Assembly: GCA_947599965.1 (NCBI GenBank)
Contig: CANQFP010000005.1
Location: 1 to 43,304, forward strand
Reading direction: 5' to 3'
DNA from: an uncultured Atopobiaceae bacterium
Lineage (GTDB): Bacteria > Actinomycetota > Coriobacteriia > Coriobacteriales > Atopobiaceae
Length of the DNA stretch: 43,304 nucleotides
Shown: one piece after another, positions 34,045 to 42,562 of the stretch
Numbering within the stretch: position 1 is the first letter of the stretch
Layout: every line of letters starts with the position of its first letter
Notes under the pieces: generated by a model
The model's database searches: none
Seen by the model: the letters and a program-made list of their open reading frames with translations, nothing else
Told to the model about the DNA's origin: nothing
Position numbers and translations under genes: made by a program

Positions 34045-34308
34045 ATGTTCGAGTGGAAAGAAACGCGCATCGGTTCGCACAACATGTTCGAGGGCTACGA
34101 CGCGGAGAGCTGCATCGAGGCTTGGGTCGGGATCACGCCCGAGGACGAGGACGATCGCTGCGTGAAGTGGCACTGGGAAAGCGACGACGACAGCGAGCGC
34201 GGCATCGTCCTCATCGACGACAAGGGCGTCGGTTGGGCACTCGAGGAGGCCATGAACCGCTGCGAGCGCACGGCCGAACTCGAGAGCCGCTCCTGGTCGA
34301 ACCGCTGA
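34045..34308 (+). CDS. Small acidic hypothetical protein
   Basis: 87 aa, rich in Asp and Glu (for example GITPEDEDDRCVKWHWESDD), no membrane segment or known motif. The ATG has a weak upstream site (GCGGGGGGG). The upstream 33825-34044 gap contains a plausible promoter (TATACAT near 33979) in an AT-rich patch. A hairpin terminator follows. Composition is compatible with a real cytosolic protein, but I cannot assign a role. Confidence 0.6.
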   Translation: MFEWKETRIGSHNMFEGYDAESCIEAWVGITPEDEDDRCVKWHWESDDDSERGIVLIDDKGVGWALEEAMNRCERTAELESRSWSNR

Positions 34309-34344
34309 TCGGCCGGAAAGCCCCCGGGTTCCATCGACGAAAGA

Positions 34345-34390
34345 CGCGCGCAGGCGATGAGGACCATCGCCTGCGCGCGCCGCATTTTGC
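34345..34390. terminator. 15-bp hairpin after the small acidic gene
   Basis: CGCGCGCAGGCGATG and CATCGCCTGCGCGCG pair perfectly around AGGAC, with TTTT a few bases later. It stands between convergent genes. Confidence 0.75.
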
Positions 34391-34453
34391 CTTCCGCATG
34401 GCGACGGTTCGGACCTCACTGTCTTTTTTGCGGCGCCTGAGGACGGGGGATGC

Positions 34454-34765
34454 CTAGTCCTTGATGTGGGAAAGGCCGAGCTCGACGACGGCCTTCGCGT
34501 TCATGCGGCCGTAATCCATCATCGGGATGACGACGATGTCGATGCCCTTGTCGTTGAAGGGCTCGAAGGTCGGCACCGCGTAGCCGCACTGGGGGCCGAG
34601 GAGCACCACGTCGAACTCGCCCAGGCGCTGCATGCAGGAGCCCTCCATGAGTGGGATGAACGTCACATCCGCGTCGATTCCGTTCGTCTTCACGTACTCC
34701 TGCATCTTCTGGGTGAGAAGGCTCGAGGACATGCCGGCACCGCAAACCACGAGGATGTGCTTCAT
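34454..34765 (-). CDS. Orphan PTS IIB component, lactose/cellobiose family
   Basis: 103 aa from the ATG at 34765 (AAGGGAG upstream). VVCGAGMSSSLL carries the phosphorylated Cys (C8) and VVLLGPQCGY is the usual later strand. Family members pass phosphate from IIA to sugar on a IIC permease. Neither a matching IIC nor a lactose-type IIA is within the window, so it works with distant partners or is regulatory. The P1 peptidase gene lies just upstream on the same strand. Confidence 0.93.
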   Translation of the reverse strand: MKHILVVCGAGMSSSLLTQKMQEYVKTNGIDADVTFIPLMEGSCMQRLGEFDVVLLGPQCGYAVPTFEPFNDKGIDIVVIPMMDYGRMNAKAVVELGLSHIKD

Positions 34766-34867
34766 GGGAGCTCCCTTGCTCGCTCTGAGGGGTGATGACC
34801 CCATTCCGTTAGATGTCGTTCCCATGGTGCGGGAGTGAGCGCGTTCGCGCAAGAAGTCGGAGGGCGT

Positions 34868-35833
34868 TCAGCTCGCGGCTCCGGGGAGGCCGTAGGCCCC
34901 CTTCGCCTTTGCGCACGCCTCGACGATGGCGGCGGAGAGGGCGCGCACCGCAAGGAGCCCCACCAGGTCCTGCTCGGCCGGCACCTGCCCCGAGGCGAGG
35001 CAGAAGATCGTATCGCCGTCCATCGAGGTGTGGGTGGGCACGATCGTCTGAGCGTAGGCGTCGGCTCCCATCTGCGCCACGCGAAGCGCCTGGGGCTTCG
35101 TGAGCTTCGCGTTGGTGATGACGCAGGAGATCGTCGTGTTCGCACGTGGCGTGAGATCCGCGGCCGCGCTCGCCATGGCGCCGAGTGCCGCGTCGAGCGG
35201 CAGGGGAGCGGTTGCGGCGGGATCGGACCGGGCGCCGGCGATGACGCCGCCATCGGGTGCGATCACGTCGCCCACGGCGTTCACGGCGGCGATGGCGCCC
35301 ACGAGAAGCGGACCGGCCTCGACGACGGCCGTTCCGAGGCCGCTCTTCATCGAGCGCTCGGGGCCGAGGAACTTGCCCACGCTGCAGCCGGTGCCGGCGC
35401 CCACGTTGCCGATGGGAAGCGGGGTCTCGGGGTCCGCGTCGAGCGCGTCTGCCACGGCGGCGGCTCCCTCGGCGAGTCCGGGACGCACGAAGGCGCTCCC
35501 CACGGTGAGGTCGAAGACGCAGGCGGAGCTCACGATGGGCACCTTGCACACGCCCATGTCGAATCCGATGCCGCGACGCTCGAGCTCCTCGGCGGCGCCC
35601 GAGGCCGCGGTGAGCCCGAAGGCGGAGCCGCCGGAGAGCACGACGGCGTTCACCCGGTCCACCGTCTCCTCCGGGCGCAGGAGATCCGTCTCGCGGGTGG
35701 CCGGCGCGCCGCCGCGCACGTCCACGGCGCCCACGGCTCCCTCGGGGCACACGATGGCGGTGCAGCCGGTGCCGGCCTCCTCGAGGGTGGCGTGGCCGAT
35801 GAAGAAGCCGGGGATCTGTCGAACGTCTGCCAT
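34868..35833 (-). CDS. P1-family self-processing aminopeptidase
   Basis: 321 aa. DmpA/BapA/NylC-type Ntn hydrolases cut themselves before a Ser/Thr nucleophile; here PRANTTISCVITNAKL (residues 229-243) marks the processing site, with Thr233 the likely nucleophile. LSGGSAFGL (66-74) and GNVGAGTGCSVGKF are also typical. Such enzymes release N-terminal residues from beta-amino acid or D-amino acid peptides. The ATG at 35833 has TGAGGAGGAA upstream. It lies 102 nt upstream of a PTS IIB on the same strand. Confidence 0.92.
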   Translation of the reverse strand: MADVRQIPGFFIGHATLEEAGTGCTAIVCPEGAVGAVDVRGGAPATRETDLLRPEETVDRVNAVVLSGGSAFGLTAASGAAEELERRGIGFDMGVCKVPIVSSACVFDLTVGSAFVRPGLAEGAAAVADALDADPETPLPIGNVGAGTGCSVGKFLGPERSMKSGLGTAVVEAGPLLVGAIAAVNAVGDVIAPDGGVIAGARSDPAATAPLPLDAALGAMASAAADLTPRANTTISCVITNAKLTKPQALRVAQMGADAYAQTIVPTHTSMDGDTIFCLASGQVPAEQDLVGLLAVRALSAAIVEACAKAKGAYGLPGAAS

Positions 35834-36000
35834 GGTTCCTCCTCAGGTGGGGCGCTCGTTCTCGCGTTGCCACCTTATCCCATGCTTGAAGGTGATCAAT
35901 CTCCGCGCAAGCAGACGGTGGGCCTGATGGCGCAGAATCGTTCTGCACAAGCGGCGCACGACGGAGTTTCCCGCGAGCGTATGGATTTGGAGGCCGGTTC

Positions 36001-36783
36001 ATGGGCGAGACGGCGCGGATACGCATCATCGCGGGCGGACCCTATCGGGTCGAGGGGTCCGTCCCGCTTTCCCAAGACGCCATCACGCCCTCCGAGGGCG
36101 GCGGCTACCCCATGCACTACGAGCACGTCTGCGACTACGCGGTGCCGAGCGGGGGCTACCTCCTCTGCCGGTGCGGTCGCTCGAAGACGATGCTCTTCTG
36201 CGACGGATCCCACGCGAAGATCGGCTTTTCCGGCGAGGAGGAGGCCTCCCGCGAGCCCTACCTCGCGCGCGCCCGGGAGTATCGAGGCCCCAAGCTCCGC
36301 CTTCTCGACGACAACCGATGCGCCTACGCGCGCTTCTGCCACCGCGCGGGAAGCGAGGTCTGGACCCTCACCGAGCGGGCCGCGGACGAGGTGGGCGAGG
36401 AAGACGCCATCGCGGCCGCCTGGGAGTGCCCCACGGGGCGCCTCGTCTCCTACGACCGCGCGAGCGGGGAGGCCTACGAGCAGGCGTGGGAGCCCTCGAT
36501 CGTCATCCTCGAGGACGTGCAGGAGGGGTGCTCCGGGCCGCTCTTCGTGCGCGGGGGCGTGGAGCTCGTGGGAGCCGACGGCTACGTCTACGAGCGGCGC
36601 AATCGCTACGCGCTCTGCCGTTGCGGCATGAGCCGGGAGACGCCGTTTTGCGACGCGTCCCACGTGAGCTATCGCTTCCGGGACGGCTCGGCCGGTCTCG
36701 AGGGCCGCTGGGAGGGCCTTGACACGAGCATCGAGGAGCTGCCCGATCTGGAGCCGCCGCACATGGATCACGGCGAGGCGTAG
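36001..36783 (+). CDS. Double CDGSH iron-sulfur protein with central Cys motif
   Basis: 260 aa. Two CDGSH-type 2Fe-2S sites: CRCGRSKTMLFCDGSH (C56, C58, C67, H71) and CRCGMSRETPFCDASH (C206, C208, C217, H221). Between them lies a divergent ferredoxin-like segment with CAYARFC (107-113) and WECPTG (C143), as in the Fer4_19 domain. Probably an electron-transfer or redox-sensing protein of the cytosol. The ATG at 36001 follows GGAGG. No partner gene is obvious. Confidence 0.92.
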   Translation: MGETARIRIIAGGPYRVEGSVPLSQDAITPSEGGGYPMHYEHVCDYAVPSGGYLLCRCGRSKTMLFCDGSHAKIGFSGEEEASREPYLARAREYRGPKLRLLDDNRCAYARFCHRAGSEVWTLTERAADEVGEEDAIAAAWECPTGRLVSYDRASGEAYEQAWEPSIVILEDVQEGCSGPLFVRGGVELVGADGYVYERRNRYALCRCGMSRETPFCDASHVSYRFRDGSAGLEGRWEGLDTSIEELPDLEPPHMDHGEA

Positions 36784-36866
36784 CAGGGCGCCTCGCCTTC
36801 CGTTTCACCGCTCAGGGCGGGAAGTCCCCACGCTTGCGGGTCTTCGCTCTCGAGCACTTGGCTAAG

Positions 36867-36889
36867 TCATCTACAGATGCTATAGATGA
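36867..36889. promoter_or_regulatory. Dyad upstream of the PTS IIA gene
   Basis: TCATCTA (36867-36873) and TAGATGA (36883-36889) form an inverted repeat, and the compact dyad CATCT-AC-AGATG lies within 36868-36879. It is 36-58 bp before the IIA start, a good place for the GntR/UTRA regulator encoded downstream. Confidence 0.5.
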
Positions 36890-36924
36890 GTGCACCATTT
36901 CCACCTGAGCGAAGGGGGCTCTCC

Positions 36925-37302
36925 ATGAAGCAGATCGTTCTCGCATCCCATGGCAAGTTTGCGGAAGGCGCGGCCGACACCCTGAAGATGGTGCTCGGCG
37001 ACATCCCCGGGCTGCACGTGATCACCTTCGACATGGACGACGCCTCCACCATCGAGGGCCCGGCGCGCGAGCTCTTCACGAGCATCGGAACCGTCGACGA
37101 CGTCTACGTGCTCACCGACATGATGGGCTCCTCCGTGAACACCGCCATGGTGAACCTCAAGAAGGAGTTCCCGAACATCATCGTCATCGCGGGCGTGAAC
37201 TTCCCGCTCATCCTCTCCGTGGCGATGCCGATGTTCGGCGCCAAGGGCGATGCCCTCGCGGCGGTCGTCGAGGAGTGCCGCGGCGGCATGGTCATCTGCT
37301 AG
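36925..37302 (+). CDS. Orphan PTS IIA component, mannose family
   Basis: 125 aa from the ATG at 36925 (AAGGGGG upstream). The phosphorylated His is in VLASHGKFAEGA (H9), followed by VYVLTDMMGSSVNTAM, standard for the mannose-type IIA domain. No mannose-family IIB, IIC or IID gene is present. A terminator and a GntR regulator follow. Confidence 0.93.
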   Translation: MKQIVLASHGKFAEGAADTLKMVLGDIPGLHVITFDMDDASTIEGPARELFTSIGTVDDVYVLTDMMGSSVNTAMVNLKKEFPNIIVIAGVNFPLILSVAMPMFGAKGDALAAVVEECRGGMVIC

Positions 37303-37326
37303 CGCCGGAACGCGGGAGTTGAACGG

Positions 37327-37358
37327 GGCCCCGCCTCCCTCGGGAGGTGGGGCCTTCC
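37327..37358 (+). terminator. GC-rich terminator between IIA and gntR
   Basis: GGCCCCGCCTCCC and GGGAGGTGGGGCC pair along 13 bp (one G-T) with a 2-base gap, tightly folded, followed by a T-poor tract. Likely stops IIA transcription, at least in part. Confidence 0.6.
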
Positions 37359-37413
37359 CCTTACAATGGTTGATGGATCATCGAGCCGAAGGGTCGTCGA
37401 GAGAGCGAAGGCC

Positions 37414-38130
37414 ATGGCAGAGAAGAAGCCGCTCTATCGCAGGATCTACGAGGATCTGCGGGATGAGATCGCCGAGGGCGTCTATCCCGTCGGCACGCGC
37501 ATCCCCTCGGAAACCGAGCTCGTGAACCGCTACGGCGTGAGCCGCCTCACCGTGCGGCGGGCCATCTCCGATCTTTCCGCCGAGGGCTTCCTCATCACCG
37601 TGCAGGGGCGCGGGAGCTTCGTGAAGAAGAACCGGCTCTGGACCTCGAAGCTGCGCTCGACGGTGGCCAAGAGCTTCACCGACGTCTGCATCGAATCCGG
37701 GCTGAGACCCGGGGCGCGCGTCGTCTCGGAGGAGATCGTCCGGGCGCCGATCCACTACGCCCGCGAGCTCGGAGTCCCCGACGACACGCTCTTCCTTTGC
37801 ATTCGCCGCATCCGCACGGCCGACGACTGGCCGATCATCGACGAACACACCTTCGTTCCCTATGAGAAGTACAAGGGCCTTCTCGAGCTGGATCTGAATG
37901 ACGCCTCGATCTTCGAGGCCATCGAGCGGGTGGGGGGCATGCGGCCCCTGCACTTCCAAGGCCAGCTCGTGAACGCCGTCATCGCCCTGCCCGATCAGGC
38001 GCGTGAGCTGAACATCCCGCTCGGCTCCGCGCTCCTGAAGCGCAGCTACACCTTCGTGGGAGCCGACGGGGTGCCGATCTCGGTGGCGCGGTCCTTCTTC
38101 GTGGGAGAGCGCTATACGCTCGAGTTCTAG
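37414..38130 (+). CDS. GntR-family regulator, HutC/UTRA subfamily
   Basis: 238 aa from the ATG at 37414. The winged helix is at about residues 8-75 (YRRIYEDLRDEIAEGVYPVG, then NRYGVSRLTVRRAISDL). The C-terminal UTRA effector domain ends RSYTFVGADGVPISVARSFF. UTRA regulators sense sugar phosphates or other small ligands and commonly control PTS operons, consistent with the upstream IIA and its dyad. The downstream HAD gene begins 33 nt later. Confidence 0.94.
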   Translation: MAEKKPLYRRIYEDLRDEIAEGVYPVGTRIPSETELVNRYGVSRLTVRRAISDLSAEGFLITVQGRGSFVKKNRLWTSKLRSTVAKSFTDVCIESGLRPGARVVSEEIVRAPIHYARELGVPDDTLFLCIRRIRTADDWPIIDEHTFVPYEKYKGLLELDLNDASIFEAIERVGGMRPLHFQGQLVNAVIALPDQARELNIPLGSALLKRSYTFVGADGVPISVARSFFVGERYTLEF

Positions 38131-38163
38131 GTGCCGACATCTGCTGGAAGGGGTTTTCTGAGC

Positions 38164-38988
38164 ATGTACCGAATCGTCGCGAGCGATATGGACGAGACCT
38201 TCATCGGCTACGACCACCGCGTGAACCCGAAGAACTACGAGGCGGTGCGGCTCATGGAGGAGGCGGGCGTGAAGTTCGTCGTGGCCACGGGTCGGCCGTA
38301 CTACTCGGTGCAGGGCACGCTCGCCGACCTCGGCACGAAGGGCTCTCCCGACGACTACACCATCACCTTCAACGGCGGCTACGTCTGCGCCAACGACGAT
38401 CGGGTGCTCGCGAGCCATACCCTCGACGAACGAGACGCCCAGGAACTCCTCGACTACGGCCTCGAGCTCGGGCTCTGCGAGCACATCTACACCCTCGACA
38501 CCACCTACGTGACGAACATGAACGAGAACGAGGTGGCCTATCTCCGCGGCCGCATGGTGGTGGAGGAGCTGCCCGTGAGACGGCTCACCGACCTCGGCGA
38601 GCCCGTCTACAAGATCCTCTACCAGAGCAACGACTTCGCGGGCCTCCACGTTCTGAGGGAGCGGATGCTCGAGGAGCGCCCCGAGTTCATGGCGCACTTC
38701 CAGACGAGCTTCTCCTCGGAGCGCTACTTCGAGTTCAACCCGGCCGGCGTCTCAAAGGGCTCGGGGCTGAAGGACGTGGCCGATTACCTCGGGATTCCGA
38801 TGAGCGAGACCATCGGCGTGGGCGATTCGGTGAACGATCTGCCGATGATCCTCGACGCCGGACTCGGCCTCGCCGTCGCCAACGTCTCCTCCTCCATCGC
38901 CGACGTCGTGCCGCACATCCTCTCGAGCTCCTGCGACGAGGGCGCCATGATGGAGGTCTACGAGCGCTACATCGCCCCCTCCGCCTGA
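38164..38988 (+). CDS. HAD-IIB (Cof-type) phosphatase
   Basis: 274 aa. IVASDMDETFIGYD is motif I (D8, D10), VATGRPYYS motif II, GVSKGSGL motif III and IGVGDSVNDLPMI motif IV. Probably a phosphosugar phosphatase. It is 33 nt after gntR and likely shares its transcript. The ATG at 38164 follows GGAAGGGG; a GTG at 38131 directly after the gntR stop is less likely. Confidence 0.93.
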   Translation: MYRIVASDMDETFIGYDHRVNPKNYEAVRLMEEAGVKFVVATGRPYYSVQGTLADLGTKGSPDDYTITFNGGYVCANDDRVLASHTLDERDAQELLDYGLELGLCEHIYTLDTTYVTNMNENEVAYLRGRMVVEELPVRRLTDLGEPVYKILYQSNDFAGLHVLRERMLEERPEFMAHFQTSFSSERYFEFNPAGVSKGSGLKDVADYLGIPMSETIGVGDSVNDLPMILDAGLGLAVANVSSSIADVVPHILSSSCDEGAMMEVYERYIAPSA

Positions 38989-39140
38989 TATCCGAGCCGC
39001 CGCTCGAGGTCCGGGATCCCCATCCGAGATGCATGTGGTCGGCACCTCGGGTTCCTTGGAAAATCGAAGGACGATCACGATGGATCGCCATGCCAAAGGC
39101 GTGGGTTTGGTGCCATGATCGTCTCGTCGGGGGAGGGTGC

Positions 39141-40091
39141 TTGTCGGAATCGCTGGAAATCGTCCTCATCACCATCGAGCAGATGTCGGTGCTCTTCGTG
39201 GTGGCGTGCGTGGGCTTCTTCTGCGCCAAGCGCGGCATCATCGACTCCAACGTCCGCCAGAGGCTGACGCGCCTCCTCATGGACATCGGCATTCCCTGCA
39301 TGCTCATCGGCTCGGTGGGAAGCTCGGAGCCGGGCGGCGACGTCGGCGGCATCGTCATCGCGTTCGGCCTCTCCTTCTTCCAGGGCATCTCCATCTACGC
39401 CACCGGCTGGCTCTCCGACCTCGTGCTTCGCGTACCCAAGCGCGACTGGCCGCTCTACCCCTTCATGTCGCTCTGCAACAACACGGGCTTCGTCGGCATC
39501 CCCGTCTGCGCCGCCATCTTCGGCGAGGGCTGCATCATCTACGTGAGCGTCTACGTGATGATCATGAGCCTCATCACCTTCTCGCTCGGCTTCTTCACCA
39601 TCGCGCCCCATGAGCCGGGGACGAAGTTCACCGTGCCGTGGAAGATGATCGTGAGCCCCTGCATGGTGGGCGCGCTCATCGCGCTCGCGCTCTTCCTCTC
39701 GCCCTTCCGCCTGCCGGCCGTCGTGCAGGACTCCGTGACCACCATCGGCTCCATCACGACGCCGCTCGCGATGATGATCGTGGGCGCCATCGTCTCGGAG
39801 ATGCCCTTCGGCGAGATCTTCGGGGAGTGGCGGCTCTACGGCTACGCGCTCATCCGGCTCCTCATCGTGCCGGCGATCCTCTACTTCGCCCTCATGCCCA
39901 TCGTGGGCGATCCGCTCCAGGTGGGGATCTTCTGCACGCTCTTCGCCATGCCCACCGGCCCGATGTGCCCGACGTTCTGCCTGCAGTTCGGCGCGAACGA
40001 TCGGCTCGCGGCGCGCGGCGTCGTGCTCACGGCGATCCTCTCCTTCGTCCTCATCCCCATGCTCATCATCTTCATGAACGTCATGGCTTGA
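39141..40091 (+). CDS. AEC-family (auxin efflux carrier-like) transporter
   Basis: 316 aa from the TTG at 39141 (GGGAGGG upstream). About nine or ten membrane helices. The repeat-end motifs SLCNNTGFVGIPVCAAIFGE and MPTGPMCPTFCLQFGAND match the AEC fold, which exports or imports organic acids. The substrate is unknown. The open frame starts earlier (39033), but that part is not membrane-like. The preceding 150 bp hold no gene I recognise. Confidence 0.88.
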   Translation: MSESLEIVLITIEQMSVLFVVACVGFFCAKRGIIDSNVRQRLTRLLMDIGIPCMLIGSVGSSEPGGDVGGIVIAFGLSFFQGISIYATGWLSDLVLRVPKRDWPLYPFMSLCNNTGFVGIPVCAAIFGEGCIIYVSVYVMIMSLITFSLGFFTIAPHEPGTKFTVPWKMIVSPCMVGALIALALFLSPFRLPAVVQDSVTTIGSITTPLAMMIVGAIVSEMPFGEIFGEWRLYGYALIRLLIVPAILYFALMPIVGDPLQVGIFCTLFAMPTGPMCPTFCLQFGANDRLAARGVVLTAILSFVLIPMLIIFMNVMA

Positions 40092-40157
40092 CCGGGTGAC
40101 GATTCTTCAATCAGCACGTTTACGACGATCTGGAGGGCCTCTTCACTCGCGTAGAGG

Positions 40158-40456
40158 CTAGTAGGCCCGAGGCGAGACGCCGTAGCGCGCCTTGAAGGCG
40201 CGGTAGAAGTTCGAGCTGTTGCGATACCCGAGCATCTGGGCGATCTCCTCCACGGAGAGCGATGTCTCGCGCAAGAGCACCTCGGCGCGCTCCATCCTTT
40301 GCTCGGTGACGAGCTCCGTGAAGGTGCGTCCGGTCTGCCGAGCCAGCGAAAGTACGTCTCGCCGGGGATGCCCGTCTCCTCCGGCCGATAGGTCCAGTCG
40401 TAGGTGGCGAAGCGCTCCGCGAGGAGATCGATCGCCCTCGTGATGCCGAGTGCCAT
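40158..40456 (-). pseudogene. AraC-family regulator, truncated and frameshifted
   Basis: The C-terminal helix-turn-helix is clear in one frame: TGRTFTELVTEQRMERAEVL, then SVEEIAQMLGYRNSSNFYRA and FKARYGVSPRAY, ending in TAG at 40160-40158. The start region (MALGITRAIDLLAERF, then GETYFRWLGR) is in another frame, so a shift lies near 40345-40360. The usual ligand-binding domain of about 170 aa is absent. Probably non-functional. Confidence 0.75.
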
Positions 40457-40573
40457 GGTGCGGCCTTTCTGATATGAGGAAAAGTCACACTAGATCATAT
40501 GGATTGGCGCAGACAAGCGTGACGTTTCTCGAGAACATATGCCGTGGTACGAACTGTTTTCTAAGGAGTGCAC

Positions 40574-41062
40574 ATGACCGAACTCGAGAAGCTCGACGCA
40601 GGGCTCGAATACGACTTCTGGGACAAGGACGTGAACGCGCGCAAGCTTCGCGCGATCGACCTCTGCGCCGAGCTCAACGCCGCCCCCGAGGAGGACGAGC
40701 GCATCCAGGCGCTCACGAAGCACCTCATCACCCAGCGCTGGGAGCCCACGGCCGTGGACATCATCCAGGAGGGTGGCGGCAAGCGCCGTGCCATGGAGGC
40801 CTACTTCGAGCACCTGGGCATCGCGCCCGAGGAGACGATCGCCTTCGGCGACGGCGCGAACGACATCCCCATGCTCGAGACGGCGGGCATCGGCGTGGCG
40901 ATGGGAAACGCATCGGACGAGGTGAAGGCCCACGCCGACCTCGTGAGCGACGCCTGCGACGCGGGCGGCATCTGGAACGCGCTCGTCGCGCTCGGCGTGA
41001 TCGAGGGCGAGCGGGTGGAGCGCGAGAGCGCAGGGCAGGCGGGTGCGAGCGCGGTCTCCTAA
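40574..41062 (+). pseudogene. Chimeric ORF: sugar O-acetyltransferase start joined to HAD phosphatase tail
   Basis: 162 aa from the ATG at 40574 (TAAGGAG upstream). The first 45 residues (TELEKLDAGLEYDFWDKDVN, then ARKLRAIDLCAELN) resemble the maltose-acetyltransferase N-terminal domain. From about residue 48 onward the sequence is the C-terminal core of a Cof-type HAD: GGGKRRAMEAYFEHLGIAPE, then AFGDGANDIPML. The HAD motif I aspartates are missing, so no phosphatase activity is expected. It is open throughout, so it could be expressed, but a deletion-fusion remnant is more likely. Confidence 0.72.
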
Positions 41063-41110
41063 ACTACGTGCGGAATTGCCCATCGCGCGAGAGTCTTCCT
41101 TGGAGAACGC

Positions 41111-42562
41111 ATGACAAGCCTTTCGGAATCCTTCGTTTCCTGGGTGCTCGAGCAGGGGCTTCCCGGCAAGGTCACCGAGCTTCGAGGCGAGGGGCCCGTG
41201 GCGTGCTCCCTCGAGATCGAGACTGGGCAGGCCAGGGGCACCATCAACGTCTACGACCTCGGCGCCGAGGTACCGAACATCGTGGAGTTCCGCATCGTGC
41301 GGAAGGGCCACGAGGACGACCCTGCCTTCCACCTGCACTTCGAGATGCTCGACCTCGCCCGCGCCAAGGAGCTCTTCGGCGAGATGCGCGACGTGCTCGA
41401 GCGGCTCGAGCACCCGAGGGCCACGAAGGTGCTGCTCTGCTGCTCGGGCGGCCTCACGACGACGATGTTCGCCGACGAGCTCACGCGCACGGCCGAGCGC
41501 TTCCATCAGGACTACGTCTTCGAGGCGAAGGGGCTCGAGCGCGCGATCGAGGAGGCGCGTCGCATGGACGAGGGCTACGCCTGCGTGATGCTCGCGCCGC
41601 AGGTGGGCTACCTGCGCGATCGCGCCGTGAGGGCCTTCCCGGGCATCCCCGTCTTCGAGGCGCCGGCGAAGACCTTCGGCACCTACGACGCGCTCGGCGC
41701 CTTCCGCCTCGTGATGGACGCGCTCGAGCAGGAGATCGACGAGCCGGATCCGGCGGGGGAGAGGATCGCGCTCGAGCCGCTCCTCGACCTCGCGCGCGCC
41801 TCGAAGGTGCTCGTCATCCTCCTTCGTCATCTGAGCTCTGGGGCGCGCCTCGAATGGCGGCTCTACGAGCATGACGCGGTCGTGAAGAGCGGGCGCGTGG
41901 TGAAAGGGGCGCTTCGCTACCACGACGCGCGGGATCTCATCGCCACGCTCGCCTGCGGGGAGCTCGACGTGGCGGGCCTCGATGCGATTGGCATCGCGGT
42001 GCCCGGCATCGTGCAGGACGGGACGGCGATGCTGCCGTGGCGAAAGCTCGAGCCCTATGACCTCGCGGGCAAGATCGAGGAGCGCTTCGGCGTGCCCACC
42101 TTCGTGGAAAACGACGCGAACGCCGCCTGCGTGGGCTGCTACGTCTCGCAAGACGACTATGAGAACGTGACGCTCCTCGTGCAGCACGCGGGCCACGTCG
42201 TGGGTGGCGCCGGCACCATCGTGGGCGGCCGGCTCGTGAAGGGCTACAAGGGCTACGCGGGCGAGATCAAGGCCATCCAGCAGCTCTACAGCCTCCCCGA
42301 GGACGTCGAATCGCGCGCGTGGAGCCCCGAGGCCATGACGCAGGTGGCGATGGCGCACATCGTGGCCGCCTCCTCGCTCGTGGCGCCCGAGGCCTGCTTC
42401 GTGGCCATGGACATGGTCCCCGACATGGAGGCGCTCAAAGTCGAGGTGGAAAAGCACATGCCCGCCGCCTTCGCGCCCGCGCTCATCCACGTGGCAAACG
42501 AGCGCGAGCGCACGTTCCTCGGCATGTTCGCCCTCGCGCTCTCGGGCCTCCAAGCGAGGTAG
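41111..42562 (+). CDS. Fusion protein: unknown N-domain, PTS IIB-like domain, degenerate ROK domain
   Basis: 483 aa. Residues 1-95 form a domain I do not recognise. Residues 103-205 resemble a lactose-type PTS IIB: KVLLCCSGGLTTTMFADEL with Cys111 in the phospho-Cys position, then CVMLAPQVGYL, matching VVLLGPQCGY of the IIB at 34454. Residues 230-480 are ROK-like: IGIAVPGIVQDG, VENDANAACVG with the catalytic-position Asp335, and GAGTIVGGRLVKGYKGYAGEI. The DxGGT phosphate loop is absent (ILLRHLSSGARLEW sits there) and so is the zinc motif, so kinase activity is doubtful. A phosphorylation-responsive sensor is one inference. The C-terminus abuts an antisense remnant. Confidence 0.82.
   Translation: MTSLSESFVSWVLEQGLPGKVTELRGEGPVACSLEIETGQARGTINVYDLGAEVPNIVEFRIVRKGHEDDPAFHLHFEMLDLARAKELFGEMRDVLERLEHPRATKVLLCCSGGLTTTMFADELTRTAERFHQDYVFEAKGLERAIEEARRMDEGYACVMLAPQVGYLRDRAVRAFPGIPVFEAPAKTFGTYDALGAFRLVMDALEQEIDEPDPAGERIALEPLLDLARASKVLVILLRHLSSGARLEWRLYEHDAVVKSGRVVKGALRYHDARDLIATLACGELDVAGLDAIGIAVPGIVQDGTAMLPWRKLEPYDLAGKIEERFGVPTFVENDANAACVGCYVSQDDYENVTLLVQHAGHVVGGAGTIVGGRLVKGYKGYAGEIKAIQQLYSLPEDVESRAWSPEAMTQVAMAHIVAASSLVAPEACFVAMDMVPDMEALKVEVEKHMPAAFAPALIHVANERERTFLGMFALALSGLQAR

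Noticed and set aside
34454-37302. A complete PTS operon
   Set aside because: IIA and IIB belong to different families, lie on opposite strands and no IIC is present.
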